5,692 nt of DNA from CAZNRY01 sp964575675 (lineage in GTDB: Bacteria > Eisenbacteria > RBG-16-71-46 > CAIMUX01 > VGJL01), in assembly GCA_964575675.1 (NCBI GenBank), contig CAZNRY010000207.1, forward strand, positions 1 through 5,692, read 5' to 3'. A program made the position numbers and the translations under genes. Below, one piece after another: positions 1-5,664 of the stretch (position 1 is its first letter; each line of letters opens with the position of its first letter). The notes under the pieces are model-generated. The model had not been told where the DNA came from. It made no database searches and saw nothing but the letters and a program-made list of their open reading frames with translations.

Positions 1-1
1 C

Positions 2-139
2 GCCGGCATGGATGATTACATCGCCAAACCGGTTCGTCCGGATCAGTTGCGCGATACGCTGCTCCGCTGGCTCGTGGCCGATCAGCCGCTGCCTTCCTCG
101 GCGGCACTCTCCGAGGACGGGCTCGACCAGGCGGCGTAA
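2..139 (+). CDS. C-terminal end of a response-regulator receiver domain (partial; 5' end outside window)
   Basis: The first 45 codons of the window read AGMDDYIAKPVRPDQLRDTL and then a short tail ending DGLDQAA. The GMDDYIAKP signature is the beta5/alpha5 end of a CheY-like receiver domain; its lysine (residue 9 of the fragment) is the conserved Lys that contacts the phosphorylated Asp. The following RPDQLRDTLLRWL is the usual alpha5 helix. The phospho-acceptor Asp and any kinase or output domain lie upstream, outside the window. The wording AGMDDYIAKPV is most common in receiver domains at the C-terminus of hybrid histidine kinases, so that is the likeliest parent, but a stand-alone regulator is possible. 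No output domain follows the receiver: only about 20 residues remain before the TAA. The next gene begins three bases later in the same frame, so the two are very probably one transcript. Confidence 0.85.
   Translation, partial: AGMDDYIAKPVRPDQLRDTLLRWLVADQPLPSSAALSEDGLDQAA
129..134 (+). promoter_or_regulatory. Weak ribosome binding site for the TTG-started radical SAM gene
   Basis: AGGCGG lies inside the last codons of the receiver-domain gene, eight bases before the TTG at 143. It is an imperfect Shine-Dalgarno match and the only purine-rich candidate there. Because the upstream gene stops three bases before the TTG, translational coupling may also help initiation. Confidence 0.4.
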
Positions 140-142
140 ACA

Positions 143-1678
143 TTGACCCCTACTGCAGCCGCCCCGCGGCCGGTAAAGGTCCTCCTGATCAATCCCCCGC
201 GGTTCAACGAGCTCATCGGGAAGAACCCCGCCATCGTGGAAAAGCACCGAGGGTTCAATCCGCCCCTCGGAGTCCTCTCCCTCGCGGGGTATCTCGAGGC
301 CCACACGGCGCACGAGGTCGAGGTGATCGACGCTCAACCCCTCGGATGGACCTACGAGGAGTTGGCCGCGCAGGTAGCCACCCGCTCCTTCGACGTCGCG
401 GGGATCACCGCGATGACCTTCACGCTCATCGACGTAGTCCAGACCTGCAGGGTCATCCGGCAGGTGCGGCCGTCCGCCAAGATCGTCCTCGGCGGCCCGC
501 ACGTCCATCTCTACCCGAACGAAACGCTGAGCCGGCCCGAAGTGGACTTCCTCATTCAGGGCGAAGGAGAGATCGCCTTCGCCGAACTCCTCGACAAGCT
601 CCACCAGCCGGAACTGTGGCCCGACATCAAGGGATTGGTCTACCTCGACGGCGACGGCAAGATGATCGACAACGGAATCGCGCCGAGCACCAAGGACCTC
701 GACAATCTCGGCTTCCCCGCGCGCCACAAGGTCGACGTCAAGCTGTACACCTCGCTCCTCGGGCGCGACGACGTCATCACGACGATGTTCACGAGTCGCG
801 GTTGCCCCTACCGGTGCACATTCTGCGACCGGCCGTACTCCCCCGTGATCTCCGGGTTCCGCTGGCGTTCCGCGAGACACGTCGCCGACGAGATGGAGGA
901 ATGCGTGCGCCTCGGAATCAACGAGGCCTTCATCTACGACGATACATTCACCGTCAGGAAGGACCGCGTCCTCGAGCTCTGCAACGAGATCGGCAAGCGG
1001 AAGATCAAGTTCCGCTGGGACGTCCGCGCGCATGTCAACACGATCGAGCCGGGTCTCCTTCGTGCAATGGCCGCGGCGGGTTGCGACAGGATCCACTACG
1101 GCGTCGAGTCCGGAAACGATCGGATGCTGAAGGTCATCAAGAAGAACAGCACCGTCGAGCGGATCAAGAACGCATTCCGCTGGACCCAAGAGGCGGGGAT
1201 GGAGACGCTCGCCTACTTCATCATCGGACAGCAGACCGAGACGCGGGCGGACATCGAGGATTCCATCCGGCTCGCGCGGGAGCTCAACCCGAACTACGTT
1301 CACTTCACGATTTTCTGTCCCTATCCGGGAACCGAGATCTACTTCAAGGGACTCGAACAAGGGATCATCAAGGAAGACGTCTGGCGCAAGTTCGCGGAAG
1401 ATCCGAAGCCCGGCTACGAGTTGCCCGTCTGGGAGGAGAACTTCACCCGGCAGGAGCTCCGCGAGATGCTGGTGAAGTGCTACAAGGGATTCTATCTGCG
1501 CCCCGGCTACGTTCTGCGCAACCTGAGTCGCATTCGCTCGACCGGTGAGCTCAAGCGGAAGATGAAGGCCGGCCTTTCTGTCCTCGGGATGCGGCCCAAC
1601 CAAACCGTTTTCGACAAGAAGATCGCAGAGCAGGTTCGGAACGTCGTCCCGCGGGCCCCGATCGACGTCCACTCCTGA
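143..1678 (+). CDS. Cobalamin-binding (B12-binding) radical SAM protein
   Basis: This 511-residue protein has the standard two-domain layout of class B radical SAM enzymes. The N-terminal Rossmann-like B12-binding domain (about residues 11-150) opens with VKVLLINPP and carries NPPLGVLSLAGYL, GGPHVHLYP (117-125) and FLIQGEGE. A linker with FPARHK (191-196) leads to the radical SAM barrel (about 207-430). The barrel holds the 4Fe-4S cluster motif CPYRCTFC with cysteines 221, 225 and 228, then YGVESG (319-324) and CPYPGTE (392-398). The C-terminal 100 residues are helical and basic. Such enzymes use SAM plus cobalamin for methylations or rearrangements on poorly reactive carbon or phosphorus; relatives act in hopanoid, bacteriochlorophyll and natural-product pathways. 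The substrate cannot be read from the sequence, and no biosynthetic neighbours help. In the cobalamin loop the DxHxxG position reads DAQPLG (63-68), Gln replacing the usual His. No ATG or GTG precedes the domain in frame after the upstream stop, so TTG at 143 is the only reasonable start. Confidence 0.9.
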   Translation: MTPTAAAPRPVKVLLINPPRFNELIGKNPAIVEKHRGFNPPLGVLSLAGYLEAHTAHEVEVIDAQPLGWTYEELAAQVATRSFDVAGITAMTFTLIDVVQTCRVIRQVRPSAKIVLGGPHVHLYPNETLSRPEVDFLIQGEGEIAFAELLDKLHQPELWPDIKGLVYLDGDGKMIDNGIAPSTKDLDNLGFPARHKVDVKLYTSLLGRDDVITTMFTSRGCPYRCTFCDRPYSPVISGFRWRSARHVADEMEECVRLGINEAFIYDDTFTVRKDRVLELCNEIGKRKIKFRWDVRAHVNTIEPGLLRAMAAAGCDRIHYGVESGNDRMLKVIKKNSTVERIKNAFRWTQEAGMETLAYFIIGQQTETRADIEDSIRLARELNPNYVHFTIFCPYPGTEIYFKGLEQGIIKEDVWRKFAEDPKPGYELPVWEENFTRQELREMLVKCYKGFYLRPGYVLRNLSRIRSTGELKRKMKAGLSVLGMRPNQTVFDKKIAEQVRNVVPRAPIDVHS

Positions 1679-1679
1679 G

Positions 1680-1706
1680 CGGCGGGGACCTATCTCCGGC
1701 CCGCCG
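1680..1706 (+). terminator. GC-rich hairpin after the radical SAM gene, possible terminator
   Basis: CGGCGGG at 1680-1686 can pair with CCCGCCG at 1700-1706, a perfect seven-base-pair stem with a 13-base loop, starting two bases after the TGA. There is no run of T after it (AGCACGTTTCGG follows), so it is not a classical intrinsic terminator. It may slow RNA polymerase or protect the 3' end. Confidence 0.35.
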
Positions 1707-1803
1707 AGCACGTTTCGGAGGGCCCTTGCCAGAGAGCTTCACGCCTGTGTGGTCTCGATCGCGCGCCATGTGGAAGAGGTGGAGCCCAAGGAGACGGTGA
1801 CGT

Positions 1804-1892
1804 CCCCTGTCTTGCGTCAAGAGGAAGGGGTTGACGGGCCCGCAGGACCGTCCCTGAGACTAGTCGACGCCGGGTCGAGGGGCTCTCGAACC
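1804..1892 (+). other. Stem-loop cluster in the 293-base spacer upstream of the propeller lipoprotein
   Basis: I find no credible gene between 1679 and 1971. Three inverted repeats sit close together. In the first, CCCCT (1804-1808) pairs with AGGGG (1826-1830) around an inner CTTG/CAAG stem (1811-1814 with 1818-1821). In the second, GACGG (1833-1837) pairs with CCGTC (1848-1852). In the third, GGGTCGAG (1872-1879) pairs with CTCGAACC (1885-1892) with one mismatch and a five-base loop. They end 79 bases before the start codon, so they could fold as a 5' leader, but GC-rich DNA produces such repeats by chance. TTGACG at 1831-1836 resembles a -35 box, but no good -10 box follows at 16-18 bases. 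No known riboswitch class is recognised. Confidence 0.25.
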
Positions 1893-1956
1893 ACCATTGC
1901 GGTCGGGGTCCCACCAGCGCTGAGGAGCGGCTCGACGGTTCGTCTTTCCGCCAGGC

Positions 1957-1964
1957 GGAGGAGG
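1957..1964 (+). promoter_or_regulatory. Strong ribosome binding site for the propeller lipoprotein
   Basis: GGAGGAGG lies seven bases before the ATG at 1972. This fixes that start over the in-frame ATG at 2002 (codon 11), which has no such sequence. Confidence 0.8.
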
Positions 1965-1971
1965 GTTTCCC

Positions 1972-3117
1972 ATGCGTATTCCGAGTTCGGGGCGACTGCA
2001 CATGCTGCTGGAATTGTCCCTGATCGGCCTTGCGACGATCTCCATTTTCACGGGATGCGGGGATGACGATCGAGGGATCCCTCCCGACGACAACGGCCGG
2101 AACGTCCCACCGGTGATCGATAGCCTCACGGTCAGCGTCCCCGTTGTCGCGCCTGCCGACACGGTGGATGTCCACTGCTTCGCGCGAGACGCGGACGGGG
2201 ATTCGCTTCAGTATGCATGGCAGGCAGGGGACGGGACGATCTCGGGAACCGGTCCGGAGGTGAAGTGGATCGCCGCGACTGGGGATCGGACCCATCCCAT
2301 CGCGGTCACCGTGACCGATGGCCGGGGCGGTTCGAAGAGCGACACGGCGGCCGTCGATGTCCTCGGAGGAACCCTGCTCCTTCAAACCCGCGACGGCGTC
2401 ACCGCCGTGGATGCATCCGCCCGGTCCTTCATGCTCAACCCATCGACGGCCTCGATCGAAGTACTGGGGACCCAGATCTATCTGAAAGGGGGACGCTCGA
2501 TCCGCGAGATCGACCATCAGGGTCAACTGCTGAGGGACATCGAGATCTCGAGTCCAATCGTCTCGGGACACGACTTCGTGATGCTTCCGGGCGGAGGGTT
2601 CATCTTCGCCGCCAACGGGAGCGACAGCGTCCACTTCATGAACGCCTCCGGGACATACCTGGGATCGGTCGGCATGCCGAATCCAAGCCCCAATCTCCAG
2701 AACATCGACGGCGTCGTCGTGGACGATCGCGTGATTGTCTCCGACAATGGGAACAACGACCTCCTTGCCTTCGATATCGGGACGCATGCGGGCTCGATCT
2801 TTCGCTCTTTCCCGAACTGGGGAGGTTGGCTGGGCGCCATCGACTATGCGGATGGTCTCTTCTACTTGTGTGGGTCACGGTCCATCCGCGCCTTCACGGA
2901 GGCGGGTGAACCCCGCGACGTGGCCACCCTTCCCCAGGACAACATCACCGGGATCGTTGTCGTCGGGAGCTACGCTTACGTCGTCGTGAATTTCGAGGGG
3001 GCTCTCCATCGGGTCGATGTGCGAACAGGAGAAGACGAGATCCTCCTGACGGGTCTCAATTACCCGCAAGACATCGAGTATCTCTCCGTCGCGCTCACGC
3101 CCCCGGGACGGCGATAG
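1972..3117 (+). CDS. Secreted lipoprotein with PKD/Ig-like domain and beta-propeller-like region
   Basis: The 381-residue product begins with a basic n-region and a hydrophobic core (about 11-26) ending FTGC. Cys29 would be the lipidated residue; Phe at -3 makes the lipobox slightly atypical. An Asp/Pro-rich tether (30-47) follows. Residues 48-130 form a PKD/Ig-like beta-sandwich, shown by PPVIDSLTVS, DADGDSLQYAW (73-83) and VTVTDGRGG (112-120). From about 134 to the end come repeated beta-rich units such as IDGVVVDDRVIVSDNGNNDLLAFD, LGAIDYADGLFYLCG and ITGIVVVGSYAYVVVN. They have the spacing of a six-to-seven-blade NHL/YncE-like propeller. Such proteins usually bind ligands or partner proteins at the cell surface or in the periplasm; no catalytic motif is visible, so the function is unknown. 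The product ends seven residues after the last strand (VALTPPGRR), so the gene looks complete. It lies 117 bases upstream of another exported lipoprotein on the same strand. Confidence 0.85.
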   Translation: MRIPSSGRLHMLLELSLIGLATISIFTGCGDDDRGIPPDDNGRNVPPVIDSLTVSVPVVAPADTVDVHCFARDADGDSLQYAWQAGDGTISGTGPEVKWIAATGDRTHPIAVTVTDGRGGSKSDTAAVDVLGGTLLLQTRDGVTAVDASARSFMLNPSTASIEVLGTQIYLKGGRSIREIDHQGQLLRDIEISSPIVSGHDFVMLPGGGFIFAANGSDSVHFMNASGTYLGSVGMPNPSPNLQNIDGVVVDDRVIVSDNGNNDLLAFDIGTHAGSIFRSFPNWGGWLGAIDYADGLFYLCGSRSIRAFTEAGEPRDVATLPQDNITGIVVVGSYAYVVVNFEGALHRVDVRTGEDEILLTGLNYPQDIEYLSVALTPPGRR

Positions 3118-3186
3118 GATCCCAATAGGGCGGGGCCCCTCGTTTCGTCGCTACGCCAAACGCCCGGGAGTCGAGGCCGTGCGGTG

Positions 3187-3207
3187 TCTATCAATATGGG
3201 ATACACT
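3187..3207 (+). promoter_or_regulatory. Possible promoter region for the Tat-type HxH lipoprotein
   Basis: This is the most AT-rich patch in the 117-base spacer. It holds -10-like sequences TATCAA (3189-3194) and TACACT (3202-3207), 28-46 bases before the ATG. No recognisable -35 box sits at the right distance, and a non-sigma70 factor or co-transcription from upstream is equally possible. Confidence 0.2.
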
Positions 3208-3223
3208 CCCCGGTTGGCCACAA

Positions 3224-3229
3224 AGGAGG
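3224..3229 (+). promoter_or_regulatory. Consensus ribosome binding site deciding the start at 3235
   Basis: AGGAGG, within the longer run AAAGGAGGG (3222-3230), lies five bases before the ATG at 3235. The reading frame stays open upstream to 3184, but the ribosome binding site and the immediate MDRRSFL Tat signal show that 3235 is the true start. Confidence 0.85.
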
Positions 3230-3234
3230 GTTCC

Positions 3235-3579
3235 ATGGACAGGCGTAGTTTCTTGGCGAAAGCGGGACTGCTCGCGACCTGGGCAACGATCCCGATTGCA
3301 CTGACGGCCTGCGGCAGTGACAAGAAGAGCTCCACGAATCCCCCGGACGGGGACGTGGCGGGCGATGTGAGCGTGAGCGGCGGTCACAGCCACTCCGTCG
3401 TGATCACGAGAGCACAGATCGATGCAGGGAGCGGCGTCACCTTGACCCTGACCGGAGGCGGCCACACGCACACGGTCTCATTGACCGCCGAGGAGGTCAT
3501 GAGCATCGGCGACGCCCAGCGCGTATCCAAGCAAAGCTCCGCGGGCGGAGGACACGATCACACGGTTACTTTCAACTGA
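3235..3579 (+). CDS. Small Tat-type lipoprotein with three GGHxHxV motifs, putative metal binding
   Basis: The 114-residue product starts MDRRSFLAKAG, a twin-arginine signal (Arg3-Arg4, then Ser-Phe-Leu), followed by a hydrophobic stretch and the lipobox LTAC with Cys26. Tat export plus lipidation is therefore predicted. A short Ser/Gly/Asp-rich tether (27-46) leads to a beta-rich body holding three copies of one motif: GGHSHSVVI (49-57), GGHTHTVSL (75-83) and GGHDHTVTF (105-113). Each motif gives an HxH pair (His 51/53, 77/79, 107/109), and the two spacers have similar lengths (17 and 21 residues). HxH pairs on neighbouring strands commonly bind Cu, Zn, Ni or Fe, so a metal-binding role is a reasonable inference, not a demonstrated one. 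I recall similar GHTHTV-repeat Tat proteins annotated only as hypothetical. The body contains no cysteine, and the chain ends right after the third motif. It is predicted to be membrane-anchored outside the cytoplasm, like the lipoprotein encoded upstream. Confidence 0.85.
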   Translation: MDRRSFLAKAGLLATWATIPIALTACGSDKKSSTNPPDGDVAGDVSVSGGHSHSVVITRAQIDAGSGVTLTLTGGGHTHTVSLTAEEVMSIGDAQRVSKQSSAGGGHDHTVTFN

Positions 3580-3669
3580 GGCAAGTAGAACTACGAGGTA
3601 CCGCTGGAATCGCATGCCCGCCGCCGCGGACGTGACGTGTCGAGGGAACAGTTACCGCCCAAATACGGG

Positions 3670-3969
3670 CTAGGCTTGCTTCATCGCCCTCTCGACCCCC
3701 GTCTTCATGTCCTCGAGGTTCATCGTCGGTGAGAGCTCAATGGACGCGTTCAAGTTCATGAAGAACGGCTCCGCGGCCGTCGGAATCATCGCTGCATCCT
3801 TGAGATCGAAGAAGAAGAATGCCGTTCGTTTTCCTCCTTCGGCGGTGAAATAGCACGCCTCTGGCTTCATCAACTCGACGAACCCCATGACGGTCTTGGG
3901 GAGAATGCCTTCCTTCACCCCCTTGTTGCCTGCCTCGACCGGAATGGACACTTTCATCATCATGCGCAT
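3670..3969 (-). CDS. Conserved hypothetical protein, 99 residues
   Basis: The product has no signal peptide or membrane segment and is probably cytoplasmic. Visible elements are an opening strand MKVSIPVEAGNKGVKEG, a helix with TVMGFVELMKPEACYFT, a strand with four consecutive phenylalanines (GGKRTAFFFFDLKDA), IPTAAEPFFMNLNASIELSP and a short closing helix. This alternation of strands and helices in about 95 residues would fit a small ferredoxin-like or dimeric alpha/beta-barrel fold; that is inference from pattern only. I recall similar short proteins with 'MKPEAAYF...FFFFD...AEPFFM' across several bacterial phyla, annotated as hypothetical, and know of no established function. The start is set by the ribosome binding site GGAGGT; the frame is open a further 14 codons upstream without one. 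The gene converges on the His-motif lipoprotein, with 90 bases between their stops, and lies 253 bases downstream of the amidohydrolase on the same strand. Confidence 0.8.
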   Translation of the reverse strand: MRMMMKVSIPVEAGNKGVKEGILPKTVMGFVELMKPEACYFTAEGGKRTAFFFFDLKDAAMIPTAAEPFFMNLNASIELSPTMNLEDMKTGVERAMKQA

Positions 3970-3974
3970 GTGAC

Positions 3975-3980
3975 ACCTCC
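3975..3980 (-). promoter_or_regulatory. Ribosome binding site fixing the start of the 99-residue protein
   Basis: On the minus strand GGAGGT is followed by five bases and then the first of a group of ATG codons (ATG CGC ATG ATG ATG). The spacing favours the first, at 3969. Confidence 0.75.
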
Positions 3981-4067
3981 ATAAATCTGGTGAATCGCGA
4001 CTGGGCAGCATAGGCGATTGCGACCCCGAAACAGAAGAGAAAGAAGCAGGCCATGGCTCCTGTTCAT

Positions 4068-4086
4068 CCCGAAAGCCCCGTTCGGG
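4068..4086. repeat. Perfect inverted repeat in the spacer between the two minus-strand genes
   Basis: CCCGAA (4068-4073) and TTCGGG (4081-4086) form a six-base-pair stem with a seven-base loop. On the minus strand it lies 137 bases past the amidohydrolase stop. There is no T-run on either side, so it is a weak terminator candidate. The rest of 3970-4222 shows no gene I can support. Confidence 0.3.
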
Positions 4087-4222
4087 TTGCCATTGCTGCA
4101 GTTACATGGAGTCTTCGCGGCATCGGATGGACCGAGGCGGGAACCTGCGTTCCGAATCTGCGCGTGGCGATCGGCGCTCCTCGATGACTTTGGCGAGTGG
4201 AAGGGGAAACCGACCGCGTGGG

Positions 4223-5299
4223 TCAATGCGCGCTGGACGGGAGTGCTGGAGAATTGACCGCCAGCAGTTTCTCGATATTCGTCCGGTAGATCTTCTCGAG
4301 GACCGCGGGATCGAGCCGGAGTCCGCGCAGCGTCTCGCCCGGCAGGGCGAAGAATATGTAGGTGTCCTTCTCGAGCAGATCGCGGTATGCGCGCGCCACG
4401 CCCGCCAGCCAGTCCGCATCCTTCTCTGGGGCGCCGGTGATCACCATGTCGGTTCCGAACAGCACGCGATCCTGATGCTTGATGATGAGTTTCCGGTACC
4501 GCTCCGGATGCTTGGAGAAACGCTCGAGGCCCGCCTTGAGCTGCTTGATGTACCCGAACGAGATGTCCGTGTAGAGCTGCGGGTGGTGGTCCAGGAGCTC
4601 ATCGAGCCGCTTGTACTCAACGGTGGACATGCAGAGGTGGGGGCAGATGACGGTCATGCGAGGGAACCGGTCGAGGACCGCCTCGAACTCCTTCAGGTAA
4701 AGCCCCGCGTTCACGTGCAGCAGGACCGGGATCCGCTGCTGCTGGCAGTATTCGAACAGGGGCGTCAGTGCCTTATCGTCGAGCGGGATCGTGTGATAGA
4801 CTGAGCTTCCGCCGTACAGCTTGAGGCCGCGCCCGCCCATCGCGACGTACTTCTTCAGCTTCTCCACGCGATCGAGATCGTCCATGTTGACGGTCGGAAA
4901 GGCGATGAAGGTGTCGGGGTTCGCCGCGGCGATTCTCAGGATCTCGAGATTATTCTCCTCCTCCCGGTGGAAGCCGTCCGATCCCTCGATGAAGATCGCG
5001 TGGGGACTGCCCACGAGAATCGTCCGGGCGACGCCGACGCGGCGCATCGCCTCGAGATAGCGCGGGACGAGCGAGATCGATTCGATGTGCTCGTGGGCGT
5101 TGACGATCGCGAAGGACTCGCCGGCCCGGGCGGGCGTCATGACGGCGGGGCTACCGAAGATCCAAGCGCAGGCCGTCCCGAGGAGAAAGGGGATGATCGC
5201 CTGGAGGATTCCCGGGGCGCGGTGCGAGGTTCTCACGCAAACCAGAATAGCACCGGGCGGCCCCATGGCGCGCCCCACCCTGTCGATCGATCGTTGCAT
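4223..5299 (-). CDS. Predicted exported amidohydrolase (Amidohydrolase_2 family, TIM-barrel metal hydrolase)
   Basis: The 358-residue reading frame carries the full ligand set of the amidohydrolase superfamily: HxH in NAHEHI (His69, His71), Lys160 in GRGLKLYG, His195 in PVLLHVNAG, His221 in CPHLCMS and Asp284 in LFGTDMVITG. The order and spacing match PF04909-type enzymes, which hydrolyse or decarboxylate small cyclic or carboxylated substrates with a divalent metal; the substrate here is unknown. The first 59 residues are not barrel. A hydrophobic segment (about 30-49) followed by TPARA-GES looks like a signal peptide cut after Ala59, so the enzyme is probably periplasmic or secreted. The start is uncertain. 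ATG at 5299 has no good ribosome binding site. ATG at 5266 (codon 12) is preceded by a purine-rich AGGGTGGGG. GTG at 5236 (codon 22) would give a neat short signal peptide. The barrel is unaffected by this choice. The C-terminus after the barrel (KIYRTNIEKLLAV) is typical of the family. Confidence 0.85.
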   Translation of the reverse strand: MQRSIDRVGRAMGPPGAILVCVRTSHRAPGILQAIIPFLLGTACAWIFGSPAVMTPARAGESFAIVNAHEHIESISLVPRYLEAMRRVGVARTILVGSPHAIFIEGSDGFHREEENNLEILRIAAANPDTFIAFPTVNMDDLDRVEKLKKYVAMGGRGLKLYGGSSVYHTIPLDDKALTPLFEYCQQQRIPVLLHVNAGLYLKEFEAVLDRFPRMTVICPHLCMSTVEYKRLDELLDHHPQLYTDISFGYIKQLKAGLERFSKHPERYRKLIIKHQDRVLFGTDMVITGAPEKDADWLAGVARAYRDLLEKDTYIFFALPGETLRGLRLDPAVLEKIYRTNIEKLLAVNSPALPSSAH

Positions 5300-5301
5300 G
5301 T

Positions 5302-5314
5302 GGGATTGTATCCC
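5302..5314. promoter_or_regulatory. Palindrome with a -10-like box beside the amidohydrolase start
   Basis: GGGAT-TGT-ATCCC is a perfect inverted repeat with a three-base centre. Read on the minus strand it contains TACAAT (5305-5310), five of six matches to a sigma70 -10 box. Transcription from it would begin near 5298, which fits translation from the internal ATG at 5266 better than from 5299. No convincing -35 box is seen. It could be a promoter, a small operator, or chance. Confidence 0.25.
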
Positions 5315-5411
5315 GTCCCTTCCCCGGATTGCGTGCTGGACAGTTCGCCGGCCGCAGGCCCCCCGCGGGAGCAGCCGGGCGTGGGCTGGCGATGGGGTCA
5401 GCGATCAAGCG

Positions 5412-5416
5412 GGAGG
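5412..5416 (+). promoter_or_regulatory. Good ribosome binding site in front of the small ORF at 5422
   Basis: GGAGG lies five bases before the ATG at 5422. It is the main reason to consider that ORF as a gene. Confidence 0.4.
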
Positions 5417-5421
5417 ACTCA

Positions 5422-5664
5422 ATGGACAATCGCCAGACGATGACCGACAACCCCTGCGTTCGACCAGGGAGGCGTCGTCTCGACGGCTCCATCGACGCCC
5501 GTCCGTACGAGGTCGCCCTGCGGGCCGCCGATCGAGGCAACCTGCGTCGGCCGGCGGGTCAGGGGCCGCGGCCCTCTCCTGAGTTGACGGAATCAAGGGA
5601 CGGGCTCCCGACAGGAGGCGACTCGCTCTGCTTGAGACCAGCGATTCCGCATTTGACCTGGTAG
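5422..5664 (+). CDS. Doubtful 80-residue ORF, unknown product or gene remnant
   Basis: The frame starts MDNRQTMTDNPCVRPGRRRL and ends at a TAG after HLTW. For it: a well-placed GGAGG, and a first half with fairly ordinary composition (DGSIDARPYEVALRAADRGNL) and G/C-biased third positions. Against it: the second half is Pro/Gly/Arg/Ser-rich with weaker third-position bias, no fold or motif is recognisable, and there is no signal peptide. It may be a genuine small basic protein, the truncated start of a longer gene disrupted by frameshift, or a chance frame. I cannot tell which. Confidence 0.25.
   Translation: MDNRQTMTDNPCVRPGRRRLDGSIDARPYEVALRAADRGNLRRPAGQGPRPSPELTESRDGLPTGGDSLCLRPAIPHLTW

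Noticed and set aside
346..1548. 400-codon open frame on the plus strand inside the radical SAM gene
   Set aside because: Its product is extremely Arg-rich, as expected of an out-of-frame reading of a GC-rich gene. The overlapping frame encodes an unmistakable radical SAM protein.
1690..2787. Long 365-codon open frame on the minus strand
   Set aside because: It lies antisense to the propeller lipoprotein, which has a strong ribosome binding site, signal peptide and recognisable domains. The antisense product is low-complexity Arg/Asp/Gly/His-rich with no motif.
3184..3234. Upstream extension of the HxH lipoprotein frame
   Set aside because: The extension has no ribosome binding site and would bury the Tat signal. 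AGGAGG directly precedes the ATG at 3235.
3657..3670. GCCC-AAATAC-GGGC hairpin between the convergent genes as a terminator
   Set aside because: The stem is only four base pairs, has no T-run on either strand, and touches the stop codon of the minus-strand gene.
3737..4054. Minus-strand frame starting MACFFLFCFGVAIAYAAQS, which looks like a signal peptide
   Set aside because: After about 30 residues it runs out of frame through the 99-residue gene and becomes His/Arg/Gly-rich. Its AGGAG sits only about two bases from the ATG, so the hydrophobic start is probably chance.
4106..4804. 232-codon open frame on the plus strand
   Set aside because: It is antisense to the amidohydrolase, whose metal ligands are all present. 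The plus-strand product has no recognisable feature.
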